Below are positions 15,614 through 23,693 of a stretch of 64,000 bases of DNA, one piece after another. The notes beneath the pieces are model-generated. The model worked only from the letters and a program-made list of their open reading frames with translations, made no database searches and was not told the origin of the DNA. The position numbers were made by a program, and so were the translations under genes. Numbering within the stretch: position 1 is the first letter of the stretch; each line of letters opens with the position of its first letter. Source of the stretch: an uncultured Oscillospiraceae bacterium (lineage in GTDB: Bacteria; Bacillota; Clostridia; Oscillospirales; Acutalibacteraceae); assembly GCA_905193225.1 (NCBI GenBank), contig CAJJNV010000001.1, positions 124,001 to 188,000 of the forward strand, in the 5' to 3' direction.

Positions 15614-16246
15614 TTATTTGCAGTTTGCAACCGACACCATAGCGTGCCGGATGACCTTATCTCCTATTTTATAGCCCTTTTGCATAACCTGCGCCACGGT
15701 GTTTTCGCCTAAATTTTCATCCTCGATCTGAGCCACTGCGTAGTGTATCTCGGGATCGAAAACAGCGTTTTCACAATCAATTTCCTCAACTCCCAGCTTT
15801 TCGAGAGCGTCGGTAAAGGACTTTATGCTAAGCTCAACGCCTTTTTTGAACTCGTCTGAATTTCCGTCGGCCGACTTGACCCGCATAAAGTTATCAAGGG
15901 CGGGCAAAAGACCTTTTACTACCTCGGCGCGGGAAAATGCTCCGAGAGCCTCGGCTTCCCTTTTTGTGCGCTTTTTGTAGTTGTCGAATTCGGCCGCAAG
16001 CCTCAAATACATATCCTTTTGTTCGGCAAGCTGTTTTTCAAGAGCCTCAAGCTTTTCTCCGTCGGCTTTTTTGCTTTCGGTTTTGCCGCCTTGGCATTTT
16101 TTCTCGTCGCTCTTTTGCGGCTTTTCGCAATTCTTCTTGCCCTGCTTTTTGTTTTCGGCCTGTTCCTCCGCCTTGGCGTTAACGGGAATTTCGGTTTCCT
16201 GCTCGGCAGGGTTGGTATTTTCGGTATGTTGCTTTTTTTCTTTCAA
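15614..16246 (-). CDS. grpE: Nucleotide exchange factor GrpE
   Basis: GrpE releases ADP from DnaK. The 210-residue product has a long Glu/Lys-rich N-terminus (about 1-70), a coiled coil beginning LEALEKQLAEQKDMYLRLAA, the signature AAEFDNYKKRT (about residue 90), and the C-terminal beta domain with AVFDPEIHYAVAQ and GYKIGDKVIRHAMV. The start is TTG at 16246, preceded by AAGAGGTGTGA; no in-frame ATG occurs before the coiled coil, so the TTG start is well founded. It lies between hrcA and dnaK. Confidence 0.95.
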   Translation of the reverse strand: MKEKKQHTENTNPAEQETEIPVNAKAEEQAENKKQGKKNCEKPQKSDEKKCQGGKTESKKADGEKLEALEKQLAEQKDMYLRLAAEFDNYKKRTKREAEALGAFSRAEVVKGLLPALDNFMRVKSADGNSDEFKKGVELSIKSFTDALEKLGVEEIDCENAVFDPEIHYAVAQIEDENLGENTVAQVMQKGYKIGDKVIRHAMVSVANCK

Positions 16247-16308
16247 AATTCACACCTCTTAAATATTGTTTAATAATAAAAGCATATTATGGGCCGTCTG
16301 ACAACCGT

Positions 16309-17340
16309 TTAAATGCTTCTTAAAAGTATTTTTTCTATTGCCGAAGCAAAATATTCTATACCGGGGATAATATGGAAATAATCAAGCTTTGTTGGACCGA
16401 TTATGGCGATTTTTCCGATGATGTGCGACCTGCCGGCATATCCCGCCGAAATAATGGTCGCCGAGGAAAGAGCCTCTTCATCGGTTTCTTCTCCGATAAG
16501 CACCTCGATGCGGTCCCCCGTCCGTTTTAAAATATCCGACAGCGATCCGCGCCTATTTAAAAAGCCTAAAATTTTAAGCAGATTTTCTTCGGTCATATCG
16601 TTTCTGAATAAAAGGTTTGTCTCCCCTTCAAAGCGGTATTTCATATCAATGAAATCCTCAACGATAAGATAAAATCCGTTTAAAATCGGAGAAAGCACAA
16701 GCATTCTGTCTCCGAAAGCTGCCGCAAGGGATTGCACCTTTGCAAGGGTGATGGTCGAAATACGGGCGCCTGTAAAAGCCTTGTTAATGACCTTGGCAAA
16801 AAGCTCGGCATCCTCGGCACTAAGCGACAAATCGCAGTGACAAACTCTGTTTTTTATCATTCCCGAGGAGGTAAGCACCGCAAGCAGCGCCGTTCCCGCA
16901 CCCATCGGTATTACCTCTGCGCGTGCAAGAGAAGCCTCGCTGTCTATAGGGACGGTGGTTACGGCGGCGCAGCGGGTTATGTTTGCAAGAACCGTTCCCG
17001 CCTTGACCATAAAATCATCGGGATTGTCGACATATTTCGGAAGTGCATTATCGATAAGGCTTTTATCCTGCTCGGACAGCTTATATTTCTTCATAAGGCT
17101 GTTCACATAGAAACGGAGTCCTTTGTTTGAAGGAATCCTGCCGGCCGAGGTATGAGGCTGGAGAAGAAATCCAAGCTCGATAAGCTCTCCCATTTCGTTT
17201 CTGACCGTTGCGGAAGAACAGGTCGAATCAAGAGCACCGCACACGGCCTTTGAGCCCACCGGAGCGCCTGTGGCAATGTATTGATCCACAATGCTCGAAA
17301 GCACCATCTTTTTTCTTTCGCTCAGTTCCATCCTGTTCAC
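16309..17340 (-). CDS. hrcA: Heat-inducible transcription repressor HrcA
   Basis: HrcA binds CIRCE and represses class I heat-shock genes; GroEL keeps it active. The 343-residue product has the N-terminal winged helix (ERKKMVLSSIVDQYIATGAPVG, then SSATVRNEMGELIELGFLLQ with the family phrase PHTSAGRIPSNKGLRFYV) and the C-terminal GAF-like dimer domain (FYLIVEDFIDMKYRF, then IGKIAIIGPTKLDYFHII). It is the first gene of the operon and is autoregulated through the CIRCE element 113 bp upstream. Confidence 0.97.
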   Translation of the reverse strand: MNRMELSERKKMVLSSIVDQYIATGAPVGSKAVCGALDSTCSSATVRNEMGELIELGFLLQPHTSAGRIPSNKGLRFYVNSLMKKYKLSEQDKSLIDNALPKYVDNPDDFMVKAGTVLANITRCAAVTTVPIDSEASLARAEVIPMGAGTALLAVLTSSGMIKNRVCHCDLSLSAEDAELFAKVINKAFTGARISTITLAKVQSLAAAFGDRMLVLSPILNGFYLIVEDFIDMKYRFEGETNLLFRNDMTEENLLKILGFLNRRGSLSDILKRTGDRIEVLIGEETDEEALSSATIISAGYAGRSHIIGKIAIIGPTKLDYFHIIPGIEYFASAIEKILLRSI

Positions 17341-17452
17341 CTCCGTAACTGTATATGGTTTTGCTTCGTGACTTTATAGGATCGTGTTTTGAGATCTTTA
17401 AACCGTCGGTTTAAATCTGTGGATTTAAATTCCGTCGGTTCATTTTTTCAAT

Positions 17453-17479
17453 TTAGCACTCGTTACACCTGAGTGCTAA
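17453..17479 (-). promoter_or_regulatory. CIRCE operator (HrcA-binding inverted repeat)
   Basis: TTAGCACTC (17453-17461), nine-base spacer, GAGTGCTAA (17471-17479): an exact match to the CIRCE consensus. It lies immediately downstream of the predicted transcription start of hrcA. Confidence 0.98.
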
Positions 17480-17488
17480 CGTAAGTAT

Positions 17489-17517
17489 AATTTACCACCG
17501 CAGTCACCTATTGTCAA
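17489..17517 (-). promoter_or_regulatory. Promoter of the hrcA-grpE-dnaK-dnaJ operon
   Basis: On the minus strand TTGACA (17517-17512), 17-bp spacer, TAAATT (17494-17489). The start would be near 17482, so CIRCE covers the first transcribed bases. Confidence 0.8.
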
Positions 17518-17598
17518 TACCATTCCGTGAATTATTTGTTAATAATCTGTGAACTTCTTGACCTTTTTTGACCAAATGCCGTTTACATTTTTTTACGG

Positions 17599-17627
17599 TT
17601 GAATTTTATTTTTTCATATTATATAAT
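17599..17627 (+). promoter_or_regulatory. Promoter of the TetR-like regulator
   Basis: TTGAAT (17599-17604), 17-bp spacer, TATAAT (17622-17627). It leaves a leader of about 110 bases in which I see no further structure. The 17341-17744 gap is otherwise filled by the hrcA leader, CIRCE and hrcA promoter. Confidence 0.75.
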
Positions 17628-17744
17628 TTAAATGATACATAAAGTAGGCTGTATCGTCGTAAAAACGTTATTTACAGACGATTACTCATTTTGTTTTTGG
17701 CGGCGCAAAGCAAAGACACCATTGGTTTTTCAGGGGGATTGATG

Positions 17745-18305
17745 ATGGCTAACTTTACAAAAAAGGAAATCAAAAACACCTTTATAAAGCTTTTAAACCA
17801 AAAGCCCCTTAACAAAATCAGCGTTAAAGACATTGTCGACGGATGCGGTGTCAGCAGAAACACATTTTATTATTATTACGAGGACATCACCGCCCTGCTC
17901 GAGGACATAATTGTCGGACTTGCCGATGACTTTATTAAAAAACGCCCTACCTTCGATGCGCTCGAGCAATGCATTGACGCTATATTTAACTTTGCGTTAC
18001 AGAACAAACGGGCCGTGCTGCACATATACCGTTCTCTCGGCCGTGAAATATATGACGGTTTTCTCACAAAAGCCTGTGAATACGCCGTTACAGAATATAT
18101 AAACGCTCTTTTCACCGACCTCGACACCACCGAGGAACAGAAAAACGCAATCATAAAATTCGTCAAATGCTCCCTTATCGGAGTGTGCATAGACTGGATA
18201 AGCGGCGGAATGAAGGATGATTATATTGAAGATTACCACCTCTTTTCAAGAATGTGTAAGGGCTTTGTGGATGAATTTGCAAACCAGCACAAAAAGAAGG
18301 GATAA
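17745..18305 (+). CDS. TetR/AcrR-family transcriptional regulator
   Basis: The 186-residue product begins with a TetR helix-turn-helix domain: KEIKNTFIKLLNQKPLNKIS, then VKDIVDGCGVSRNTFYYYYE (recognition helix at about residues 32-46). The rest is helical and would form the ligand and dimer domain of the DhaS-like branch. GGGGGATTG six bases upstream favours ATG 17745 over the ATG one codon earlier. The next gene downstream is a DUF308 membrane protein, separated by a terminator; whether it is the target is unknown. Confidence 0.85.
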   Translation: MANFTKKEIKNTFIKLLNQKPLNKISVKDIVDGCGVSRNTFYYYYEDITALLEDIIVGLADDFIKKRPTFDALEQCIDAIFNFALQNKRAVLHIYRSLGREIYDGFLTKACEYAVTEYINALFTDLDTTEEQKNAIIKFVKCSLIGVCIDWISGGMKDDYIEDYHLFSRMCKGFVDEFANQHKKKG

Positions 18306-18391
18306 CCCACCCATTCAAATTCATAAAATACACCTTTTAAATCCATAAAATAAATTATAATTTTTTTATCAATTCACCATAATTTAATCTT

Positions 18392-18430
18392 CCGAAATCG
18401 CTTTATTATGCGGTTTCGGATTTTTGTTTT
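18392..18430 (+). terminator. Terminator after the TetR-like gene
   Basis: CCGAAATCGC (18392-18401) pairs with GCGGTTTCGG (18410-18419) through one mismatch, followed by ATTTTTGTTTT. Confidence 0.8.
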
Positions 18431-18541
18431 ATGTCCGGTTTATATTTATGTCCTTCTTAACAGGAAAGCTTTCTTTCATTTTTTCGCTTCCGCAAGTAAC
18501 TTTTTTAACAAAATCGACTAAATGCACAAAAATGTGACAAA

Positions 18542-18586
18542 GTCAATGTTATTGACAATTTTAAAAAACCTCAAAAAGCATATAAT
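18542..18586 (+). promoter_or_regulatory. Candidate promoter with palindromic operator for the DUF308 gene
   Basis: TATAAT lies at 18581-18586 about 115 bp before the ATG. Just upstream is a perfect palindrome GTCAAT-GTT-ATTGAC (18542-18556). A TTGACA inside it is 23 bp from the -10, too far for a normal promoter, which suggests an activator-dependent promoter or a chance match. The remainder of the 18306-18701 gap is AT-rich without a gene. Confidence 0.45.
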
Positions 18587-18701
18587 AGTTACAGTTGATA
18601 AACGGGACATTCCATAACCGTAACATTTTTATATGTTGTCGTTTTCAGGACGTGGTTCCCGCATAAATAACTCAGCATAATTTCGAAGGGAGCATAAAAA
18701 T

Positions 18702-19331
18702 ATGCGTGAATTCAAAATGAGATCAGTGGCTCCGATGAGGGTTGCCAAAGCAGGTTACATTGCCGTTTCGGCACTTCTTGCCGTGCTTGGCATAATACTC
18801 ATCGCCTGGCCCACCTTTTCGGTCAATGCATTAGGGGTCATATGCGGTATTCTGCTCATTGTTTTCGGCGGAGTCAAGCTTGTGGGCTATTTTTCAAAAG
18901 ACCTTTACCGCCTTGCCTTCCAGTATGATATGCCATTCGGCATACTTCTCATTGTGCTCGGCATAATAATGCTTGTACGCCCGGGAAATCTCGCCAGTTT
19001 CATTTGCGTGGTGTTTGGACTGTCGGTACTTGTCAGCAGCCTTTTCAACATTCAGACCGCCTTTGATGCAAAGAAATTCGGCATAAATCAGTGGTGGCTG
19101 ATATTTGCCCTTTCGGTCGTTTCGGCAGTGTGGGGACTTATTCTTGTTTTCCGTCCTTCCGAGGCCGCCGATGTTATGGCCATACTTCTGGGCATTACCC
19201 TGCTGTTTGAAAGCGCCGTCAACATCTGCACCGTTTTAACATCGGTCAAGATAGTTAAAAATCAACATCCGGACATTTATGTTGAAGAGGATTATATTTT
19301 TAACGACGGCAATGACGACAGCAGCAAATAA
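18702..19331 (+). CDS. DUF308 (HdeD-like) membrane protein
   Basis: The 209-residue product has six hydrophobic helices in three repeating pairs, e.g. YIAVSALLAVLGIILIAWP, GVICGILLIVFGGVKLVGYF, PFGILLIVLGIIMLVRPG and WWLIFALSVVSAVWGLILVF; the recurrent 'G-I-L-L-I..G' pattern is the HdeD/DUF308 hallmark. Family members are linked to acid stress in E. coli but have no general known function. The C-terminus is acidic (EEDYIFNDGNDD). AAGGGAG precedes the ATG. It is separate from the fakB operon 130 bp downstream. Confidence 0.85.
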   Translation: MREFKMRSVAPMRVAKAGYIAVSALLAVLGIILIAWPTFSVNALGVICGILLIVFGGVKLVGYFSKDLYRLAFQYDMPFGILLIVLGIIMLVRPGNLASFICVVFGLSVLVSSLFNIQTAFDAKKFGINQWWLIFALSVVSAVWGLILVFRPSEAADVMAILLGITLLFESAVNICTVLTSVKIVKNQHPDIYVEEDYIFNDGNDDSSK

Positions 19332-19460
19332 AGAATATATAAACAATACACTTTCACACAAAATGCCTCAAATTCGGACGCTGCGGCCGCGACATAGACA
19401 TATACGATAATATCGATACAGAACCACGCTTAAGCCGAAAAGAAAGGAAAATAAATAAAA

Positions 19461-20345
19461 ATGAAAAAGGTGAAAATTCTTTCCGATTCCTGTTGTGATC
19501 TCGATGCCACCCTCAGAGAAAAATACGGCATCGATTATCTTAGAATGAAAACCTTGTACGGCGAAAACGAACATCCGGCTTCCCTCGATTGGGAATATTA
19601 CTCCCCTTCCGAGCTTTACGACATAATGCGCGAGGGCGGACGTGTGCTGACCTCCCAGGTTCCTCCCGAGGAGTTCAAAAGAGGTTTTACGGCCTATCTC
19701 AATGAAGGATATGACATTGTTTACATAGGCTGCTCGCTCAAGCAGTCGAGCTCGGTAAACACCGGAAAAGCGGTTGCGAGCGAGCTTTTAAAAGATTATG
19801 AAGGCGCAGAAATATACTGCATTGATTCTCTCAATGCCTGCGTCGGCGAAGGAATGCTGGCAATTGAAGCCGCAAAGCTCAGAGACGAGGGGCTCGGTGC
19901 AAAAGATATTGCCGAAAAAATCAGCCAAAAGCGCAATTTTGTCAACGAATACTGCACGGTGCACACCCTCGACTGCCTTAAAAGAGCCGGCCGTGTAAAG
20001 GCTTCGTCGGCATTTTTCGGCAACCTTTTCGGCGTTAAACCCATAATCATTTCGGATAAAAACGGCAATCAGACCCCCATTAAAAAAGTTAAGGGCAGAA
20101 AAACCTCCATGGAGGAGATCGTAAATCTTTTAAAGGAAAGCATCGTCGATTCCGAGCAGCAGTGCATCTACATAGCTCACGCCGATTGCGAGACCGAGGC
20201 TGCCCGTTTAAAAGAACTCGTACTTGAAAACATTCCCTGCAAGGAGGTCTATACCCTCTATATCGGACCGATCATCGGCGCCTCCATCGGGCCTGATGCC
20301 CTTGCCCTTTTCGGTTTCGGAAAGGAAGTAGAATTTGAGGGATGA
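19461..20345 (+). CDS. fakB: DegV-family fatty acid-binding protein (FakB)
   Basis: FakB proteins hold a fatty acid while FakA phosphorylates it. The 294-residue product opens with the DegV signature KILSDSCCDLDATLREKYGI and contains VLTSQVPPEEF (lipid-head residues, about 70), YIGCSLKQSSSVNTGK (about 95), CIDSLNACVGEGML (about 120) and a C-terminal GPIIGASIGPDALALFGFG. Full length. AAAGGAAAATAAATAAA precedes the ATG. Its stop overlaps the fakA start by four bases, which supports a dedicated FakA-FakB pair. Confidence 0.93.
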   Translation: MKKVKILSDSCCDLDATLREKYGIDYLRMKTLYGENEHPASLDWEYYSPSELYDIMREGGRVLTSQVPPEEFKRGFTAYLNEGYDIVYIGCSLKQSSSVNTGKAVASELLKDYEGAEIYCIDSLNACVGEGMLAIEAAKLRDEGLGAKDIAEKISQKRNFVNEYCTVHTLDCLKRAGRVKASSAFFGNLFGVKPIIISDKNGNQTPIKKVKGRKTSMEEIVNLLKESIVDSEQQCIYIAHADCETEAARLKELVLENIPCKEVYTLYIGPIIGASIGPDALALFGFGKEVEFEG

Positions 20346-22009
20346 GTGAAATAAAAAGGAATGTTCTTGACGGACAGACATTTAAAAAGCTTTTAAACGG
20401 CGGTGCCGCCAATCTCAGTCTTAATTCCAAGACGGTAGACGACCTTAACGTTTTCCCTATTCCCGACGGCGACACCGGAGAAAATATGAGCCGCACCATA
20501 AGGGGCGGAATATCGGATCTTGAAGGATACGGCGGAAATTCTCTTTATGAAGCCGCCTCTATTTTAGCCGACGGAATGCTGCTCAGCGCCCGAGGAAATT
20601 CGGGCGTTATTCTTTCAAGGCTGTTTTACGGAATTGCCGTAGGCCTCGAAGGAAAAAACGAGGCGACGGTTGATGAAATCGGTTTTGCAATGAAAAAAGG
20701 GGTCGAAAGCGCATATTCTGCCGTTTCCAATCCCACCGAGGGCACCATTCTGACCGTTGCTCGAGAGGCCACCGACTATGCCGTTTCGAGAACAAATGAA
20801 AAATCAACACTTGAAACTTTTGCAAAAGACTTTTATAATGAGCTGAGTGCATCTCTCAAGAGAACTCCGGAGCTTTTGGCGGTGCTCAAAGAGGCCGGCG
20901 TTATCGACAGCGGCGGAGCGGGACTTTTCTACATAGCCGACGGCATTATGAAAACCATAAACGACAATCAGCCCTCGGCCGACACGGTAAACGCATCGTC
21001 CGACAAAGAGCATTCGGTCGACTTTTCCCTTTTTGACGAAAACAGCGCTCTTACATACGGATACTGTACCGAGTTTTTGCTCAGACTGCAAAACGCCAAA
21101 ACCGACATAGAAGGTTTTTCCGCAAAGGATGCAGTCGGTTACCTCAACAGCGTCGGGCAATCGGTGGTAGCCTTTAAAAACGGATCGATATTAAAGGTGC
21201 ACGTCCACACCTTCACACCGGGCAAGGTGCTTGAACATTTTCAGAAATATGGCGAGTTTCTGACCGTTAAGATCGAGAACATGAACCTTCAGCACAGCGG
21301 CCACGAGGCTGCCCTTTCAATGAAAGCTGAAAAACAAGAAAGAAGAAAGAAATACGCCGTTGTGACCGTTGCATCGGGAGAAGGCATCAAAAAGACCTTT
21401 GAAGAGCTGGGCGCAGATGTGGTCATATCGGGCGGTCAGTGCAAAAATCCTTCGGCCGAGGATTTTATGGCGGCCTTCGACAAGGCAAACGCCGACAACA
21501 TCTTTGTTCTTCCCAACAACGGCAACATCACCTTGGCGGCAAAGCAGGCGGCCGAGCTTTACAAAAAGGCTAAGATTTACGTTGCGGGCAGCGAAAATAT
21601 CGGAGAAGGATATGCCGCTTTAACCATGCTTTCCTACGACAGCGACGACGCCGACACCATTTTAACCGAGCTTAACAGCTCAATGTACGGCGTGGTCACC
21701 GGAATGATAACAAAATCGGTTAAAAACACATCTCTCGGCGGTATAGACATCGAAAAGGACGATTACATCGGCTTTTCGGGAAAAACAATGCTTTCCTCAT
21801 CAAAGGAAAAGATTGAAGCAGCCAAGAAATGCCTTGAAAATCTCGAGGCCAATGAGCACGAAATTCTCATTGCCATATACGGAAACGACATGACCGAGCA
21901 GCAAAAGACCGATTTCCGCCGTATGATACTGGCCTCCTTCCCTTCCACCGAGCTTTTTGAAATCGACGGCGGACAGGATGTTTACGACTTTATTCTCATT
22001 TTGGAATAA
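20342..22009 (+). CDS. fakA: Fatty acid kinase catalytic subunit FakA (DAK2 domain, YloV-like)
   Basis: The 555-residue product has an N-terminal DAK2 (DhaL-like) ATP domain with NVFPIPDGDTGENMSRT (metal-binding aspartates, about residue 35) and SARGNSGVILSRLF (about 80), the middle FakA domain (KVHVHTFTPGKVLEHFQKYG, about 285) and a C-terminal DegV-like fold (VVISGGQCKNPSAEDFMAA, then LPNNGNITLAAKQAAEL). It phosphorylates FakB-bound fatty acid to acyl-phosphate. Translationally coupled to fakB. plsY, whose product uses acyl-phosphate, is the last gene of the same run. Confidence 0.93.
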   Translation: MSEIKRNVLDGQTFKKLLNGGAANLSLNSKTVDDLNVFPIPDGDTGENMSRTIRGGISDLEGYGGNSLYEAASILADGMLLSARGNSGVILSRLFYGIAVGLEGKNEATVDEIGFAMKKGVESAYSAVSNPTEGTILTVAREATDYAVSRTNEKSTLETFAKDFYNELSASLKRTPELLAVLKEAGVIDSGGAGLFYIADGIMKTINDNQPSADTVNASSDKEHSVDFSLFDENSALTYGYCTEFLLRLQNAKTDIEGFSAKDAVGYLNSVGQSVVAFKNGSILKVHVHTFTPGKVLEHFQKYGEFLTVKIENMNLQHSGHEAALSMKAEKQERRKKYAVVTVASGEGIKKTFEELGADVVISGGQCKNPSAEDFMAAFDKANADNIFVLPNNGNITLAAKQAAELYKKAKIYVAGSENIGEGYAALTMLSYDSDDADTILTELNSSMYGVVTGMITKSVKNTSLGGIDIEKDDYIGFSGKTMLSSSKEKIEAAKKCLENLEANEHEILIAIYGNDMTEQQKTDFRRMILASFPSTELFEIDGGQDVYDFILILE

Positions 22010-22286
22010 GGACTTTTTCGGAAAAAACAAATCGCCATGCAGAACGTTTTCCGTATTCTTCCGGCATATACAGTTTGCAAGACACAAGGCCGGCAGTATC
22101 GGCAGTAATAGCAGCGGTAACAACAATAGCAGAATCATCAACAGCAGCAACAAAACAAACATACCGCCGGAAATTATGCCTGCAACTAAAGCACCGACAA
22201 TCAAAAAAACAAAATCAATATATAACAATCAGCAATAAAGTCAACAAAATAATACAAACATCACAACAACAAGAGAAGGTGAAGCG

Positions 22287-23693
22287 ATGTCCCTTGACTT
22301 TACCAAAGAGATGAAAAAAGAATACACAATCATCGCCCCGGATATATTCCCCACCCATATGGAGCTTCTTTCCGAGCTTTTCAAAATGTACGGATATAAC
22401 CTTGAGGTTGTGCATTATCAGGGCAAGGATGTGCTCGATATGGGCCTGTCCTTCATACATAACGATATGTGTTATCCCGCCGTTTGTATGGCGGGGCAAC
22501 AGCTTTATGCCCTAACCTGCGGCGATTTCGACCCTCACAAGTCTGCACTTATTCAGTTCCAGACCGGTGGGGGTTGCCGTGCTTCTAACTACATTTGTCT
22601 TTTGAGAAAAGCCCTTAAAAATATGAATATGGAGTATGTCCCCATAATTTCCCTGAGCTTTACGGGAATCGAGAAATACAGCGGCTTTAAGATCACCCCG
22701 CTTATGCTGCTTTCGGGCATTCGCTCGCTTGTATACGGCGATATGCTCATGCTGCTTAAAAATCAGACCCTTCCCTACGAAAAGCACAAGGGCGACACCA
22801 GAAGGGTGGTTAAAAAGTGGGTCGATGAACTGACAAATCAGTTCAGAAAGAAAAAAGGCCTTTCCACTCCCGCCATGAAACGCAATTTAAGAAATATTGC
22901 CGAAGATTTTTCCAAAATCGAGCGGGTGGAAAAGCAGGTCACAAAGGTGGGAATCGTCGGCGAAATATATGTTAAATATTCCTCCTTCGGAAACAACGAT
23001 CTCGAGGAGTTTTTGCTTAGTCAAAACTGCGAATTTATGGTTCCTGGCGTGCTGGGTTTTTTCCAATATTGCTTTTCAAACATTGCGACCGATCATAAAT
23101 ATTACGGTTCAAGCCCCTTTACCCTGCTTGTGGGAAAGGCGGCCGAAAAAATGGCCGATTCGTGGGAAAACCTGCTTATAAAGACACTTAAGGACTACCC
23201 GCAGTTTACCCCGCCATCATCATTTTCCCACATAAAATCCCTGGCCGACAAGATCATCGACCGAGGTGTAAAAATGGGCGAAGGATGGCTGCTTCCCGGG
23301 GAGGCTGCCGAGCTTATCGAAAAGGGTTACGGCAACATAATCTGTGCTCAGCCCTTTGGATGCCTGCCCAACCACATTGTCGGAAAAGGCACCATAAGGC
23401 GCCTTAGAGAGCTTTATAAGGATGCCAACATTTTTCCCATTGATTACGATGCAGGTGCCTCCAAGGTCAACCAGGAGAACCGTATAAAGCTTATGCTTTC
23501 AATGGCAAATGAAAATTCAAAAAAGCAGAAAGACATTACGAAAAATCAGCAAGAAAGCAAAGTTGAAAGCCCTGCCAAATCAACGGATAATTCAACCGAT
23601 TCATCTGATTTAACCGATTCAACCGATTGGGCCGGCAAACAAAACAAAAACGAAAAAGAAAAGCAAAAGGTAAAGGTGGGCGGAGCAAAATGA
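22287..23693 (+). CDS. 2-hydroxyacyl-CoA dehydratase-like / DUF2229-type protein
   Basis: The 468-residue product belongs to the CoA-activase-associated family related to HgdB. Visible landmarks are PTHMELLSELFKMYGYNLEV, NDMCYPAVCMAGQ (about residue 63) and GGGCRASNYICLLR (about 95), with cysteines in the positions expected of an iron-sulfur component, then a helical region and QPFGCLPNHIVGKG (about 365). The last 50 residues are hydrophilic low-complexity sequence built on a short repeat (STDSSDLTDSTD, coding DNA near 23590-23630). The gene follows fakA after 277 bp without a visible terminator and overlaps the activase gene by four bases. Substrate unknown. Confidence 0.8.
   Translation: MSLDFTKEMKKEYTIIAPDIFPTHMELLSELFKMYGYNLEVVHYQGKDVLDMGLSFIHNDMCYPAVCMAGQQLYALTCGDFDPHKSALIQFQTGGGCRASNYICLLRKALKNMNMEYVPIISLSFTGIEKYSGFKITPLMLLSGIRSLVYGDMLMLLKNQTLPYEKHKGDTRRVVKKWVDELTNQFRKKKGLSTPAMKRNLRNIAEDFSKIERVEKQVTKVGIVGEIYVKYSSFGNNDLEEFLLSQNCEFMVPGVLGFFQYCFSNIATDHKYYGSSPFTLLVGKAAEKMADSWENLLIKTLKDYPQFTPPSSFSHIKSLADKIIDRGVKMGEGWLLPGEAAELIEKGYGNIICAQPFGCLPNHIVGKGTIRRLRELYKDANIFPIDYDAGASKVNQENRIKLMLSMANENSKKQKDITKNQQESKVESPAKSTDNSTDSSDLTDSTDWAGKQNKNEKEKQKVKVGGAK

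Noticed and set aside
21800..22228. Minus-strand frame with a very hydrophobic N-terminus after fakA
   Set aside because: The hydrophobic run comes from reading an A/C-rich plus strand (repeats of AACA and AGCAGCAAC) in reverse; the second half is antisense to fakA and no ribosome binding site is seen.
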